Positions 1 to 8,860 of a stretch of DNA of 64,000 nt are shown here, piece after piece. Source of the DNA: Streptomyces sp. SW4 (GTDB taxonomy: Bacteria > Actinomycetota > Actinomycetes > Streptomycetales > Streptomycetaceae); the NCBI GenBank assembly GCA_003248315.1, contig QKWM01000004.1, forward strand, positions 3,345,001 through 3,409,000. Reading direction: 5' to 3'. Under the pieces are notes generated by a model. That model searched no databases. It saw only the letters and a list, made by a program, of their open reading frames with translations, and was not told the origin of the DNA. A program made the position numbers and the translations under genes. Positions within the stretch are counted from its first letter, which is position 1. Each line of letters begins with the position of its first letter.

Positions 1-2
1 AG

Positions 3-2609
3 CAGCCGCAGCAAGCGCCCACCACCGAACTGCCGACCCAGTACACGCCGGCCGAGGTAGAGGGGAAGCTGTACGAGCGCTGGGTAGAGCGGGGTTACTT
101 CGAGGCCGACGCCAAGAGCGACAAGCCGCCGTACACCATCGTCATCCCGCCGCCGAACGTCACGGGCAGCCTGCACCTCGGGCACGCCTTCGAGCACACC
201 CTCATCGACGCCCTGACCCGCCGCAAGCGCATGCAGGGTTACGAGACGCTGTGGCAGCCCGGCATGGACCACGCCGGCATCGCCACGCAGAACGTGGTCG
301 AGCGGGAGCTGGCCAAGGAGGGCAAGTCCCGGCACGACCTGGGCCGCGAGGCCTTCGTCGAGCGCGTCTGGCAGTGGAAGGCCGAGTCCGGCGGGCAGAT
401 CGGCGGGCAGATGCGCCGCCTCGGCGACGGCGTCGCCTGGTCCCGTGAGCGCTTCACCATGGACGAGGGCCTGTCCCAGGCCGTCCAGACCATCTTCAAG
501 CGGCTCTACGACGACGAGCTGATCTACCGCGCCGAGCGCATCATCAACTGGTGCCCGCGCTGCCTGACCGCCATCTCCGACATCGAGGTGGAGTACCAGG
601 ACGACGACGGCGAGCTGGTCTCCATGAAGTACGGGGACGGGGACGACACCATCGTCGTCGCCACGACCCGCGCGGAGACGATGCTCGGCGACACGGCCGT
701 CGCCGTCCACCCGGACGACGAGCGGTACAAGCACCTGGTCGGCAAGCTGATCAAGCTGCCGCTCACCGACCGCTCCATCCCGGTCGTCGCCGACGAGCAC
801 GTCGACCCCGAGTTCGGCACCGGCGCCGTCAAGGTGACGCCCGCCCACGACCCGAACGACTTCGAGATCGGCCAGCGCCACGACCTGCCCGCCATCGCGG
901 TCATGGATGAGCACGCCGTCATCACCGCCCACGGCCCCTTCCAGGGCCTGGACCGGCTGGAGGCCCGCTCCGCCATCGTCGCCGCGCTGCGCGCCGAGGG
1001 CCGGATCGTCGCCGAGAAGCGGCCCTACGTGCACAGCGTCGGCCACTGCTCGCGCTGCAAGACCACCATCGAGCCGCGCCTGTCCATGCAGTGGTGGGTC
1101 AAGGTCGGCCCGCTCGCCAAGGCGGCCGGTGACGCCGTCCGCGACGGCCGCGTCAAGATCCACCCGCAGGAGATGGAGAAGCGGTACTTCGACTGGGTCG
1201 ACAACCTCCACGACTGGTGCATCTCGCGCCAGCTGTGGTGGGGCCACCGCATCCCGGTCTGGTACGGGCCGAACGGCGAGGTCGTCTGCGTCGGCCCCGA
1301 CGAGGAGCCGCCGAGCGGCGAGGGCTGGCACCAGGACTCCGACGTCCTGGACACCTGGTTCTCCTCGGGCCTGTGGCCCTTCTCCACGCTGGGCTGGCCC
1401 GAGCAGACCGAGTCGCTCGCGAAGTTCTACCCGAACTCCGTCCTGGTCACCGGCTACGACATCCTCTTCTTCTGGGTCGCCCGGATGATGATGTTCGGCC
1501 TGTACGCGATGGACGGCACCCCGCCGTTCCACACCATCGCCCTGCACGGCATGGTCCGTGACCAGAACGGCAAGAAGATGTCCAAGTCCTTCGGGAACGT
1601 GGTGAACCCGCTGGACTGGATGGACAAGTACGGCTCCGACGCCCTGCGCTTCACCCTGGCGCGCGGCGCCAACCCGGGCGTGGACGTCCCGATCGGCGAG
1701 GACTGGGTCCAGGGCTCCCGCAACTTCGCCAACAAGATCTGGAACGCGACCCGCTTCGCGCTGATGAACGGCGCGACGGTCGAGGGCCCGCTGCCGGACG
1801 CGTCGAAGATGTCCCCGACCGACCGCTGGATCCTCTCCCGGCTGAACTCGGTGGTCGCCGAGGTCGACGCGTACTACGAGGACTACCAGTTCGCGAAGCT
1901 CTCCGACGCCCTGTTCCACTTCGCCTGGGACGAGGTCTTCGACTGGTACGTCGAGCTGTCCAAGACCACCTTCCAGGCGGGCGGCGAGGCCGCCGAGGTC
2001 AGCAAGCGCGTCCTCGGCGAGGTCCTGGACGTCACCCTGCGGCTGCTCCACCCGGTCGTGCCGTTCGTGACGGAGACGCTGTGGACCACGCTGACCGGCG
2101 GTGAGTCCGTCGTCATCGCCGAGTGGCCGAAGGACAGCGGCTTCCGCGACGCCGACGCCGAGCGGGAGATCGAGACCCTCCAGTCCGTCATCACCGAGGT
2201 CCGCCGCTTCCGCGCCGACCAGGGCCTCCAGCCCGGCCAGCGGGTCCCGGCCCGGCTGACGCTGGACGGCACGGCGCTGGCCCCGCACGAGCCGGCGATC
2301 CGCCAGCTCCTGCGCCTCCAGCCGGAGGGCGACGCCTTCACCGCCACGGCCACCCTGCCGGTCGCGGGCGTGGAGGTCGCGCTGGACCTGTCCGGCGTGA
2401 TCGACGTCGCGGCGGAGCGCAAGCGGCTGGCGAAGGACCTGGCGGCCGCGGAGAAGGAGAAGGCCCAGGCCACGGCCAAGCTGGGCAACGAGGCGTTCCT
2501 GGCCAAGGCCCCCGACCACGTGGTGGACAAGATCCGCACCCGCCTAGCCAAGGCGGAGGAGGACATCACCCGGATCACCGCCCAGCTGGAGAAGCTGCCG
2601 CAGGCGTGA
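3..2609 (+). CDS. valS: Valine--tRNA ligase, 5' truncated
   Basis: Class Ia aminoacyl-tRNA synthetase that charges tRNA-Val in the cytoplasm. The frame is open from base 3 and reads QPQQAPTTELPTQYTPAEVE, so the start codon lies just outside the window and only a few residues are missing. The HIGH-type signature HLGH is at 174-185 after PPNVTGS, and KMSKS is at 1575-1589. Two CxxC pairs (NWCPRC, GHCSRC) form the zinc-binding editing-domain knuckles seen in ValRS. The C-terminus ends in a charged coiled coil (AAERKRLAKDLAAAEKEK), the tRNA-contacting arm of this family. 868 residues are visible, close to full length, and no frameshift is seen. The first ATG in the window (231) is internal and is not the start. 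A strong hairpin follows the stop, so valS probably ends its own transcript. Confidence 0.98.
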   Translation, partial: QPQQAPTTELPTQYTPAEVEGKLYERWVERGYFEADAKSDKPPYTIVIPPPNVTGSLHLGHAFEHTLIDALTRRKRMQGYETLWQPGMDHAGIATQNVVERELAKEGKSRHDLGREAFVERVWQWKAESGGQIGGQMRRLGDGVAWSRERFTMDEGLSQAVQTIFKRLYDDELIYRAERIINWCPRCLTAISDIEVEYQDDDGELVSMKYGDGDDTIVVATTRAETMLGDTAVAVHPDDERYKHLVGKLIKLPLTDRSIPVVADEHVDPEFGTGAVKVTPAHDPNDFEIGQRHDLPAIAVMDEHAVITAHGPFQGLDRLEARSAIVAALRAEGRIVAEKRPYVHSVGHCSRCKTTIEPRLSMQWWVKVGPLAKAAGDAVRDGRVKIHPQEMEKRYFDWVDNLHDWCISRQLWWGHRIPVWYGPNGEVVCVGPDEEPPSGEGWHQDSDVLDTWFSSGLWPFSTLGWPEQTESLAKFYPNSVLVTGYDILFFWVARMMMFGLYAMDGTPPFHTIALHGMVRDQNGKKMSKSFGNVVNPLDWMDKYGSDALRFTLARGANPGVDVPIGEDWVQGSRNFANKIWNATRFALMNGATVEGPLPDASKMSPTDRWILSRLNSVVAEVDAYYEDYQFAKLSDALFHFAWDEVFDWYVELSKTTFQAGGEAAEVSKRVLGEVLDVTLRLLHPVVPFVTETLWTTLTGGESVVIAEWPKDSGFRDADAEREIETLQSVITEVRRFRADQGLQPGQRVPARLTLDGTALAPHEPAIRQLLRLQPEGDAFTATATLPVAGVEVALDLSGVIDVAAERKRLAKDLAAAEKEKAQATAKLGNEAFLAKAPDHVVDKIRTRLAKAEEDITRITAQLEKLPQA

Positions 2610-2626
2610 GGCCGCGTACGTGAGGC

Positions 2627-2659
2627 AAGGCCCCCGGTGCCGGAAACACCGGGGGCCTT
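2627..2659 (+). terminator. Terminator hairpin after valS
   Basis: A perfect 13-bp stem (2627-2639 with 2647-2659) with a 7-nt loop lies 17 bases after the valS stop codon. There is little T tract, as is common in Streptomyces. Confidence 0.8.
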
Positions 2660-2690
2660 CGCCCGTGCGGCTCCGTAGGGCGGGGGCTGC

Positions 2691-2770
2691 GGGGCTGTGC
2701 GGCTCGTGGGGCTGTGCGGCTCGTGGGGCTGTGGGGCTGTGGGGCTCTGTGGGGCTCTGCGGCTTCGTAG
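2691..2770 (+). repeat. GC-rich tandem repeat downstream of valS
   Basis: Two exact 17-bp units (2691-2707 and 2708-2724, GGGGCTGTGCGGCTCGT) run into four shorter GGGGCTSTG-type units to about 2760. The array is noncoding and lies between the valS terminator and the folC promoter. It has stop codons or no conserved product in every frame. Confidence 0.7.
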
Positions 2771-2823
2771 AGAGGTGCGGCCCGGTAGAGCTGTGCGGCT
2801 CCACCTCTGTCGGTGCCGCTCCG

Positions 2824-2836
2824 TAGACTGGCCCTG
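2824..2836 (+). promoter_or_regulatory. -10 element of a probable leaderless folC promoter
   Basis: TAGACT at 2824-2829 is followed by exactly six bases and then the GTG start of folC (2836), so transcription would start at or next to the start codon. The same geometry occurs before several other genes in this window. No convincing -35 box is visible. Confidence 0.5.
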
Positions 2837-4357
2837 TGAGCGACAACCCCGGCACCAGCGACCAGAGCGACCAGCCCGACCCCTCGACTCCTTCGACGAG
2901 ATCATCGAGGCGGAGACCAGCCGCGACCCGGACCTCGCGGTGATCGAGGCCGGCAGCCGCACCCTGCGCACCCAGGGCGGCCCGCCGCAGGCGGACGTCC
3001 CGCGCGGCCGCAGGACCCGGAGGTCGACAAGGCACTGCGCGAGGTCGAGGCCGAGCTGGCGACCCGCTGGGGCGAGACCAAGCTGGAGCCCTCCGTCAGC
3101 AGGATCAGCGCGCTGATGGACGTCCTGGGCGAGCCGCAGCGCTCCTATCCGTCGATCCACATCACGGGGACGAACGGCAAGACGTCGACGGCCCGGATGA
3201 TCGAGGCCCTGCTCGGCGCCTTCGAGCTGCGCACCGGCCGGTACACCTCGCCGCACGTGCAGTCGGTCACCGAGCGGATCAGCCTGGACGGCGCCCCGGT
3301 CTCTGCGGAGCGGTTCATCGAGACGTACCAGGACATCAAGCCGTACGTCGAGATGGTCGACGCCCAGCAGGAGTACCGCCTGTCGTTCTTCGAGGTGCTC
3401 ACCGGCATGGCGTACGCGGCCTTCGCCGACGCGCCCGTCGACGTCGCCGTCGTCGAGGTCGGCATGGGCGGCACCTGGGACGCCACCAACGTCATCGACG
3501 GGGACGTCGCCGTGGTCACGCCCATCGACCTCGACCACACCGACCGGCTGGGCGGGACGCACGCCGAGATCGCCACCGAGAAGTCCGGCATCATCAAGCA
3601 GGGCGCCACGGTCATCATGGCCCAGCAGCCGGTGGACGCGGCGCAGGTGCTGCTGAAGAAGGCCGTCGACGTGGACGCCACCGTCGCCCGCGAGGGCCTG
3701 GAGTTCGGGGTGGTCTCCCGGCAGGTCGCGGTCGGCGGCCAGCTGCTGACGCTGCGCGGGCTCGGCGGCGAGTACACCGACGTCTACCTGCCGCTGCACG
3801 GCGCCCACCAGGCGCACAACGCGGCCGTGGCGCTCGCCGCCGTCGAGGCGTTCTTCGGCGTCGGCGCCCAGCGCGCCGAGCCGCTGGACGGCGACACGGT
3901 GCGCAAGGCGTTCGCCGCCGTGGCGTCGCCGGGCCGTCTCGAGGTCGTGCGGCGGTCGCCGACCGTCGTCCTGGACGCGGCGCACAACCCGGCCGGTGCG
4001 CGGGTCACCGCCGAGGCCGTGGGGGAGGCCTTCCAGTTCAGCCGGCTGATCGGTGTGGTCGGGGCGAGCGGCGACAAGAACGTGCGCGGACTGCTGGAGG
4101 CCTTCGAGCCGATCTTCGCCGAGGTCGTCGTCACGCAGAACTCCAGCCACCGCGCGATGGACGCCGACGAGCTGGCCGCGCTGGCCGTCGAGGTCTTCGG
4201 CGAGGACCGCGTCCAGGTCGAGCCGCGCCTGCCGGACGCGCTGGAGGCGGCGATCACGCTGGCCGAGGAGGAGGGCGAGTTCGCCGGCGGCGGTGTGCTC
4301 GTGACCGGCTCCGTCATCACCGTCGGCGAGGCCCGACTGCTCCTGGGGAGGGGCTGA
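2836..4357 (+). CDS. folC: Dihydrofolate synthase / folylpolyglutamate synthase (two apparent frameshifts)
   Basis: Mur-ligase-family enzyme that adds glutamate to dihydropteroate and folates using ATP. The frame from 3116 carries the ATP-binding loop GTNGKTSTARM, the GRYTSPH motif and the family C-terminal domain. The conserved N-terminus continues upstream in two other frames: FDEIIEAETSRDPDLAVIEA (2893 onward) and DPEVDKALREVEAELATRWG (3014 onward). One missing base near 2884 (after CCCC) and one near 3001-3013 join them to a GTG at 2836, giving 507 aa. The GTG choice is supported by a -10 box six bases upstream. It sits directly before a DUF4233 gene, as is usual in actinobacteria. The shifts look like sequence errors, not decay, because the protein is otherwise fully conserved. 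Confidence 0.9.
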
Positions 4358-4363
4358 CATCCC

Positions 4364-4726
4364 GTGCGTACGCTCTGTTCATCGACCCTGATCGGCGAGT
4401 TCTTCGTCATCGGCTTCGCCGGGCTGGTGGCCATGAAGGAACCGGACCTGTCCATGTCGACGGTGTGGACGGTCAGCGGCATCGCCATGGCCCTGTGCCT
4501 GCTGCTGTGCGGCCTGGTGACCCGGCCGGGCGGCGTCGCCCTGGGCTGGGCCCTTCAGGTCGCCCTCATCGCCTCCGGTTTCGTGGTCCCGATGATGTTC
4601 GTCCTCGGCGTGATCTTCGCGGCCCTGTGGTGGGCGTCGGTCCACTACGGCCGGAAGATCGACGAGGCGAAGGCGAGATTCGCCGCCGAGGCCGCCTCCG
4701 GCGCCTCCACGGCCGACGCGGCCTGA
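4364..4726 (+). CDS. DUF4233 family small membrane protein
   Basis: 120-aa protein starting at GTG 4364, six bases after the folC stop, so it is probably co-transcribed and translationally coupled with folC. Three or four hydrophobic segments are visible (IGEFFVIGFAGLVAM, VSGIAMALCLLLCGLV, ALQVALIASGFVVPMMFVLG and IFAALWW). They are followed by a charged tail, KIDEAKARFAAEA. DUF4233 proteins are regularly found directly after folC in actinobacteria, and their function is unknown. I see no catalytic motif. It is intact, with no frameshift. Confidence 0.85.
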   Translation: MRTLCSSTLIGEFFVIGFAGLVAMKEPDLSMSTVWTVSGIAMALCLLLCGLVTRPGGVALGWALQVALIASGFVVPMMFVLGVIFAALWWASVHYGRKIDEAKARFAAEAASGASTADAA

Positions 4727-4790
4727 CCGCCGGAGCACGGCCCGGGGTCGGGTTCCCCGCCGCGGGCGGTCACGGGACGACGGCCGTGAC

Positions 4791-4970
4791 CGGGGCGGGC
4801 GACGCCCGAGGGCGGGGCGGGCGACGCCCGAGGGCGGGGACAGGGTTGCGGCCGTGGCCTGGACGGTGCGACGGCGGCGAGCGGTGTGCCGAGGGCCGGG
4901 ACCAAGGCGGCGGGCGGTGTGCGGAGGCCGGGACCACGGCGGCGGGCGGCGTGCCGAGGGCCGGACCACG
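4791..4970 (+). repeat. Two GC-rich tandem arrays between DUF4233 gene and ndk
   Basis: Bases 4791-4812 and 4813-4834 are exact 22-bp copies of CGGGGCGGGCGACGCCCGAG plus GG. From about 4872 to 4970 a second degenerate array has three 33-36-bp units containing GGCGGGCGGTGTGC and GGCCGGGACCACGG. The 4727-5138 gap (412 bases) holds only these arrays and the ndk promoter, with no supported gene. Confidence 0.7.
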
Positions 4971-5066
4971 GCCGAGGGCGCGGCGGGCGGAGGCCGGGGC
5001 GACGGGTGCCTCGGGCCGGCTCAGGTTGGCTCAGGCAGGCGCCGGCCCCGCTTCGGCTGACTCTGC

Positions 5067-5097
5067 GTGACAGGCGGCGCGACACGCCCGGTAACCT
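5067..5097 (+). promoter_or_regulatory. Possible ndk promoter
   Basis: GTGACA (5067-5072) and TAACCT (5092-5097) are separated by 19 bp, a loose sigma-70/HrdB-like pair about 42 bases before the ndk start. The spacing is at the long end, so this is tentative. Confidence 0.35.
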
Positions 5098-5138
5098 CTG
5101 TCATCACCTCGCACATCCCCTATTCCAAGGAGCCCGTC

Positions 5139-5552
5139 GTGACCCAGCGCACCCTCGTCCTCCTCAAGCCCGACGCCGTCCGTCGTGGCCTGATCGGCGA
5201 GATCATCAGCCGTATCGAGCGCAAGGCGGACTGGCGGATCACCGCGCTGGAGCTGCGCACGCTGGACACCGAGACCCTGGAGCAGCACTACGGCGAGCAC
5301 AAGGGCAAGCCCTTCTACGAGCCGCTGGTGGAGTTCATGTCCTCCGGGCCGGTCGTGTCCATGATCGTCGAGGGTGAGCGGGTCATCGAGGGCGTGCGCG
5401 CCCTGGCCGGCCCGACCGACCCGATCGCCGCGGCGCCCGGGTCCATCCGGGGGGACTACGGCGTGATCGTCCGGGAGAACCTGGTCCACGCCTCCGACTC
5501 CGAGGAGTCCGCCGAACGCGAGGTGAAGATCTTCTTCCCGGGCCGCGCCTGA
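5139..5552 (+). CDS. ndk: Nucleoside diphosphate kinase
   Basis: Cytoplasmic enzyme that transfers the gamma phosphate of NTPs to NDPs through a phosphohistidine. The start is GTG 5139, preceded by AAGGAG (5127-5132) at good spacing, giving 137 aa, the standard bacterial NDK length. The N-terminus TQRTLVLLKPDAVRRGL is the family signature. The usual NxxHxSDS active-site segment reads NLVHASDSEESAERE, with the catalytic histidine in VHASDS. The frame is open further upstream to 5067, but that extension has no similarity to NDK and is rejected. Its neighbours (folC, then mreB) match the S. coelicolor order. It is intact. Confidence 0.97.
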   Translation: MTQRTLVLLKPDAVRRGLIGEIISRIERKADWRITALELRTLDTETLEQHYGEHKGKPFYEPLVEFMSSGPVVSMIVEGERVIEGVRALAGPTDPIAAAPGSIRGDYGVIVRENLVHASDSEESAEREVKIFFPGRA

Positions 5553-5859
5553 CCGCCCGCGGACGACCCGCCTCCCGACCACGCGGTTTCCTGACGCCGT
5601 GTCAGCCGAATGGCGCAGCTGACCTGGGCGGTCGCGCATCGGCGACCGCCTCGTGACATATGCGTGCCGATCGGGGGAACGATTGCCTCCGTCGGCCCGT
5701 CTCCACAAGCGAGGCGGCGCGCCATCTGCTGACAATGGCGAAGACCCTCGCGCAGTGTTCGTGAAAGCGCGTCTACGATGGAAGCATTCACGTCACAGCA
5801 ACCCACCTCGCCGACCTGAAAAGCCCTCAAAAGCTCCTGGGAAGGCCAGTCGAATCCTG
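5553..5859 (+). other. mreB upstream region
   Basis: 307 bases with no gene. A TACGAT at 5774-5779 is a possible -10 element that would give an 80-base 5' leader for mreB, but I see no good -35 box. I see no hairpin strong enough to call a terminator for ndk. Confidence 0.3.
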
Positions 5860-6891
5860 ATGGGGAACTCTATGTCGTTCATCGGCCGTGACATGGCTGT
5901 CGACCTCGGGACCGCCAACACGCTGGTGTACGTCAGGGGTCGCGGGATCGTACTCAACGAGCCGTCCGTCGTCGCGATCAACACCAACACCGGTGGCATC
6001 CTCGCGGTCGGCGCCGAAGCGAAGAAGATGATCGGGCGCACGCCCGGCAACATCGTTGCCGTGCGTCCGCTGAAGGACGGCGTCATCGCCGACTTCGAGA
6101 TCACCGAGCGGATGCTCCGCTACTTCATCCTGAAGATCCACAAGCGGCGGTATCTGGCTCGTCCGCGGGTCGTCGTCTGTGTGCCCTCGGGTATCACGGG
6201 CGTCGAGCGTCGTGCCGTCATCGAGGCGTCGTCCCAGGCCGGCGCCCGCCAGGTGCACATCATCGAGGAGCCCATGGCCGCGGCCATCGGCTCCGGCCTG
6301 CCGGTCCACGAGGCCACGGGCAACATGGTGGTCGACATCGGCGGCGGCACCACGGAGGTCGCGGTCATCTCGCTCGGCGGCATCGTCACCGCACAGTCCA
6401 TCCGCGTCGCGGGCGACGAGCTGGACAACGCGATCATCCAGCACATCAAGAAGGAGTACTCCCTCCTCCTGGGTGAGCGGACGGCCGAGCAGATCAAGAT
6501 CACGATCGGTTCGGCGTACGACCTCGACACTGACGAGCACACCGAAATCCGCGGCCGGGACCTCGTCTCCGGGCTGCCCAAGACCGTCGTCATCTCCGCC
6601 GCCGAAGTGCGCAAGGCGATCGAGGAGCCCGTCAACGCCATCGTCGACGCCGTCAAGACGACGCTCGACAAGTGTCCGCCGGAGCTGTCCGGCGACATCA
6701 TGGACCGGGGCATCGTCCTCACCGGCGGCGGCGCGCTGCTGCGCGGCCTCGACGAGCGGCTGCGCCGGGAGACCGGCATGCCGATCCACATCGCCGAGGA
6801 CCCGCTGGACAGCGTGGCGCTGGGCTCCGGCAAGTGCGTGGAGGAGTTCGAGGCGCTCCAGCAGGTGCTGGACGCCCAGCCCCGCAGATGA
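5860..6891 (+). CDS. mreB: Rod-shape/spore-wall protein MreB
   Basis: Actin-like ATPase that organises wall synthesis at the membrane. In Streptomyces it acts mainly in spore-wall formation. The start is ATG 5860 (MGNSMSFIGRDMAVDLGTAN), giving 343 aa, the S. coelicolor MreB length; the frame is open further upstream, but that part is not MreB-like. Phosphate-1 loop DLGTANTLVYV, phosphate-2 DIGGGTTEVAV and the adenosine motif TGGGALLRGLDE are all present. It is intact. It heads the mreB-mreC-mreD-pbp2-rodA cluster, but a hairpin (6907-6940) separates it from mreC, so mreB is probably also expressed as a separate transcript. Confidence 0.98.
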   Translation: MGNSMSFIGRDMAVDLGTANTLVYVRGRGIVLNEPSVVAINTNTGGILAVGAEAKKMIGRTPGNIVAVRPLKDGVIADFEITERMLRYFILKIHKRRYLARPRVVVCVPSGITGVERRAVIEASSQAGARQVHIIEEPMAAAIGSGLPVHEATGNMVVDIGGGTTEVAVISLGGIVTAQSIRVAGDELDNAIIQHIKKEYSLLLGERTAEQIKITIGSAYDLDTDEHTEIRGRDLVSGLPKTVVISAAEVRKAIEEPVNAIVDAVKTTLDKCPPELSGDIMDRGIVLTGGGALLRGLDERLRRETGMPIHIAEDPLDSVALGSGKCVEEFEALQQVLDAQPRR

Positions 6892-6906
6892 CATAACACT
6901 TCGATT

Positions 6907-6940
6907 CCGCCGTACGAGACGATCTCCTCTCGTGCGGCGG
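6907..6940 (+). terminator. Hairpin between mreB and mreC
   Basis: A 12-bp stem (6907-6918 with 6929-6940, one G-U pair) begins 15 bases after the mreB stop. A second perfect 8-bp hairpin is at 6972-6991. They may terminate or attenuate mreB transcripts before mreC. Confidence 0.6.
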
Positions 6941-7084
6941 ATCGTTGATATAGAGACAGGACACCGCCCATAACGCCCGCCGTCGGGCGTTCCCGGGCAG
7001 GACAACCGAATCCCCGCTCCACCGAATCCCCGCTCAACACCGACGAATTTCCGAATTCCGACGAGGAAGGCACGGCCGCCGCAC

Positions 7085-8052
7085 GTGAGGGACACGAAAG
7101 AGAGCCGGCTGCTCCTGGTGCTGCTGATCGCCGTAGCGTTCGCGCTGATCACGGTCGACATCCGCGGCGGGGAGGACTCACCGGTCGACGGTGCCCGCCA
7201 GGCCGCGGCCACCGTGTTCGGCCCGATCGAGAACGGGGTGTCGGCCGCGGTCGACCCCGTCGGCAACGCGATCGCCGCCGTCCGCGCCTCCGGCGAGCGC
7301 CACGACCGGCTCGCCCGGCTGGAGCAGGAGAACGCGGCCCTGAAGGCGAAGCTCGGCAGCGACGACCGCAGCCGCAGCCGGCTGGGCCAGCTCGAGAAGA
7401 TGCTGAAGACCGCCGGCAAGGGCCAGTACGGCATCAAGGGCGCCCAGGTCATCGCCATAGGAGCCGCGCAGGGCTTCTCCTGGACCATCACCATCGACGC
7501 CGGCGCCAACGACGGCATCGAGCGCGACATGACGGTGCTCAACGGCGACGGCCTGGTCGGCCGGGTCACCACCGTCGGCCCGAACACGGCGACGGTCCTG
7601 CTCGCCACCGACCCCGACTTCACCGTGGGCACCCGGATGGAGTCCACCGACGAACTCGGCTTCGCCTCCGGCCAGGGCGACCGCCCGCTGCGCGTCGAAC
7701 TGCTCAACGGCAAGGCGGACGTCAAGAAGGGCGACCGCCTGGTCACCTTCGGCTCGCAGGCCGACAAGCCCTTCGTGCCCGGCGTGCCGGTCGGCACCGT
7801 CACCCGCGTCGACCCCTCCGGCGGCGACCTCACCCGCACGCTCTACGTCACGCCGTACGTCAGCTTCACCAAGCTCGACATCGTCGGCGTCGTCGTCCAG
7901 GCCCCCGAGAAGGACCCGCGCGACACCGTGCTCCCGGACAAGCCCAAGCCGACCCCCGACCGACCGTGACGGTGACCGTGACCCCCGGCGCGGACCCGTC
8001 CGCCGACGCGCCCGCCGACGGCCAGGTGCAGCCCGAGCAGCCCGAGCAGTAG
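7085..8052 (+). CDS. mreC: Rod shape-determining protein MreC (C-terminal frameshift)
   Basis: Bitopic membrane scaffold of the elongasome/spore-wall complex. The start is GTG 7085 (MRDTKESRLLLVLLIAVAFA). One transmembrane helix at residues 8-24 is followed by a coiled-coil segment (RLARLEQENAALKAKL) and the beta-rich MreC domain (GAQVIAIGAAQGFSWTITID, NGDGLVGRVTTV). As given, the frame stops at 7969. One missing base near 7955-7968 restores a tail reading TVTVTPGADPSADAPADGQ and a TAG stop at 8050-8052, giving 322 aa. The restored stop overlaps the AGGAG ribosome-binding site of mreD (8051-8055), the coupling expected in this operon. I therefore treat the shift as a sequence error. Confidence 0.92.
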
Positions 8053-8066
8053 GAGCCTCGATTCCC

Positions 8067-8738
8067 ATGCGCGTCAACCGGATCCTGCTCTCCGTCTCCC
8101 TGGTCGTCGTCGCCCTGGTGATCCAGGTGAGCGTCCTCGCCCGCCTCCACCTGCCCGGCGCCGTCCCCGACCTGCTGCTGCTCACCGTCCTCGGCTTCGC
8201 CCTGGTCTACGGCCATGTCGGCGGCGCCCTCATCGGCTTCGGCGCCGGACTCCTCGCCGACCTCGCCCCGCCCGCCGACCACGCCGCCGGGCGCTACGCC
8301 CTGGTGCTGTGCGTCATCGGCTATCTCGCCGGGCTCGTCAAACCGGAGAACGGCCGGCTGAGGTCGGCCACCGGGCCCATGGTCGTCGTGTTCGCCGCCG
8401 CCATCGGCTCCACCCTGCTCTACGCCGGGGTCGGCGCCCTCGTCGGCGACACCGCCGCCCGCCACGTCGGGCTCCCGGGCCTGCTGTTCACCGCCGCCCT
8501 GTACGACCTGCTGCTCGCGCCGTTCGTCGTGCCGGGCATCATGGCCCTCGCCCGGCGCGCCGAGAACGACCCGCTCGCCGACACCAACTCCGCCGCCCAG
8601 GGAACCGACATCTCCTCCGGCTGGCTCTCCTCGGGCACCGGCCTGCGCATCGGCGGGCAGCGCAACGGGCTGCGGGTGAAGGCGGCGCGGGCCCGGGTGG
8701 CCCGGGCCGGGCGCATCAAGGGGGTCAAGCGCCTGTGA
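8067..8738 (+). CDS. mreD: Rod shape-determining protein MreD
   Basis: Integral membrane partner of MreC, 223 aa from ATG 8067, with AGGAG at 8051-8055 overlapping the end of mreC. Five or six hydrophobic segments are visible, including ILLSVSLVVVALVIQVSVLA, LLLLTVLGFALVYG, GRYALVLCVIGYLAGLV and VVVFAAAIGSTLLYAGVG. The N-terminal half carries the compact MreD arrangement VPDLLLLTVLGFALVYGHVG. A basic soluble tail (KAARARVARAGRIKGVKRL) follows the last helix. It is intact. The 122-base gap to pbp2 has no other feature of note. Confidence 0.95.
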   Translation: MRVNRILLSVSLVVVALVIQVSVLARLHLPGAVPDLLLLTVLGFALVYGHVGGALIGFGAGLLADLAPPADHAAGRYALVLCVIGYLAGLVKPENGRLRSATGPMVVVFAAAIGSTLLYAGVGALVGDTAARHVGLPGLLFTAALYDLLLAPFVVPGIMALARRAENDPLADTNSAAQGTDISSGWLSSGTGLRIGGQRNGLRVKAARARVARAGRIKGVKRL

Positions 8739-8860
8739 GCACCGGACGCGTCACCGGATCGGGTGATACCGACGCCGGCAGGAACGCCGCCTCGCCGGAC
8801 GGGCGTTCACATCTCGTACACGCACTCGCGTACGCGCACTGAGAGGGGGAGGCAGCCGCA

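Noticed and set aside
1883..4360. An 825-codon minus-strand frame opposite valS and folC
   Set aside because: The opposite strand encodes well-conserved valS and folC. The minus frame has no motif and crosses a terminator and tandem repeats.
4791..4970. CRISPR-like array
   Set aside because: Units are adjacent or nearly so without unique spacers, and no cas gene is present. They are plain tandem repeats.
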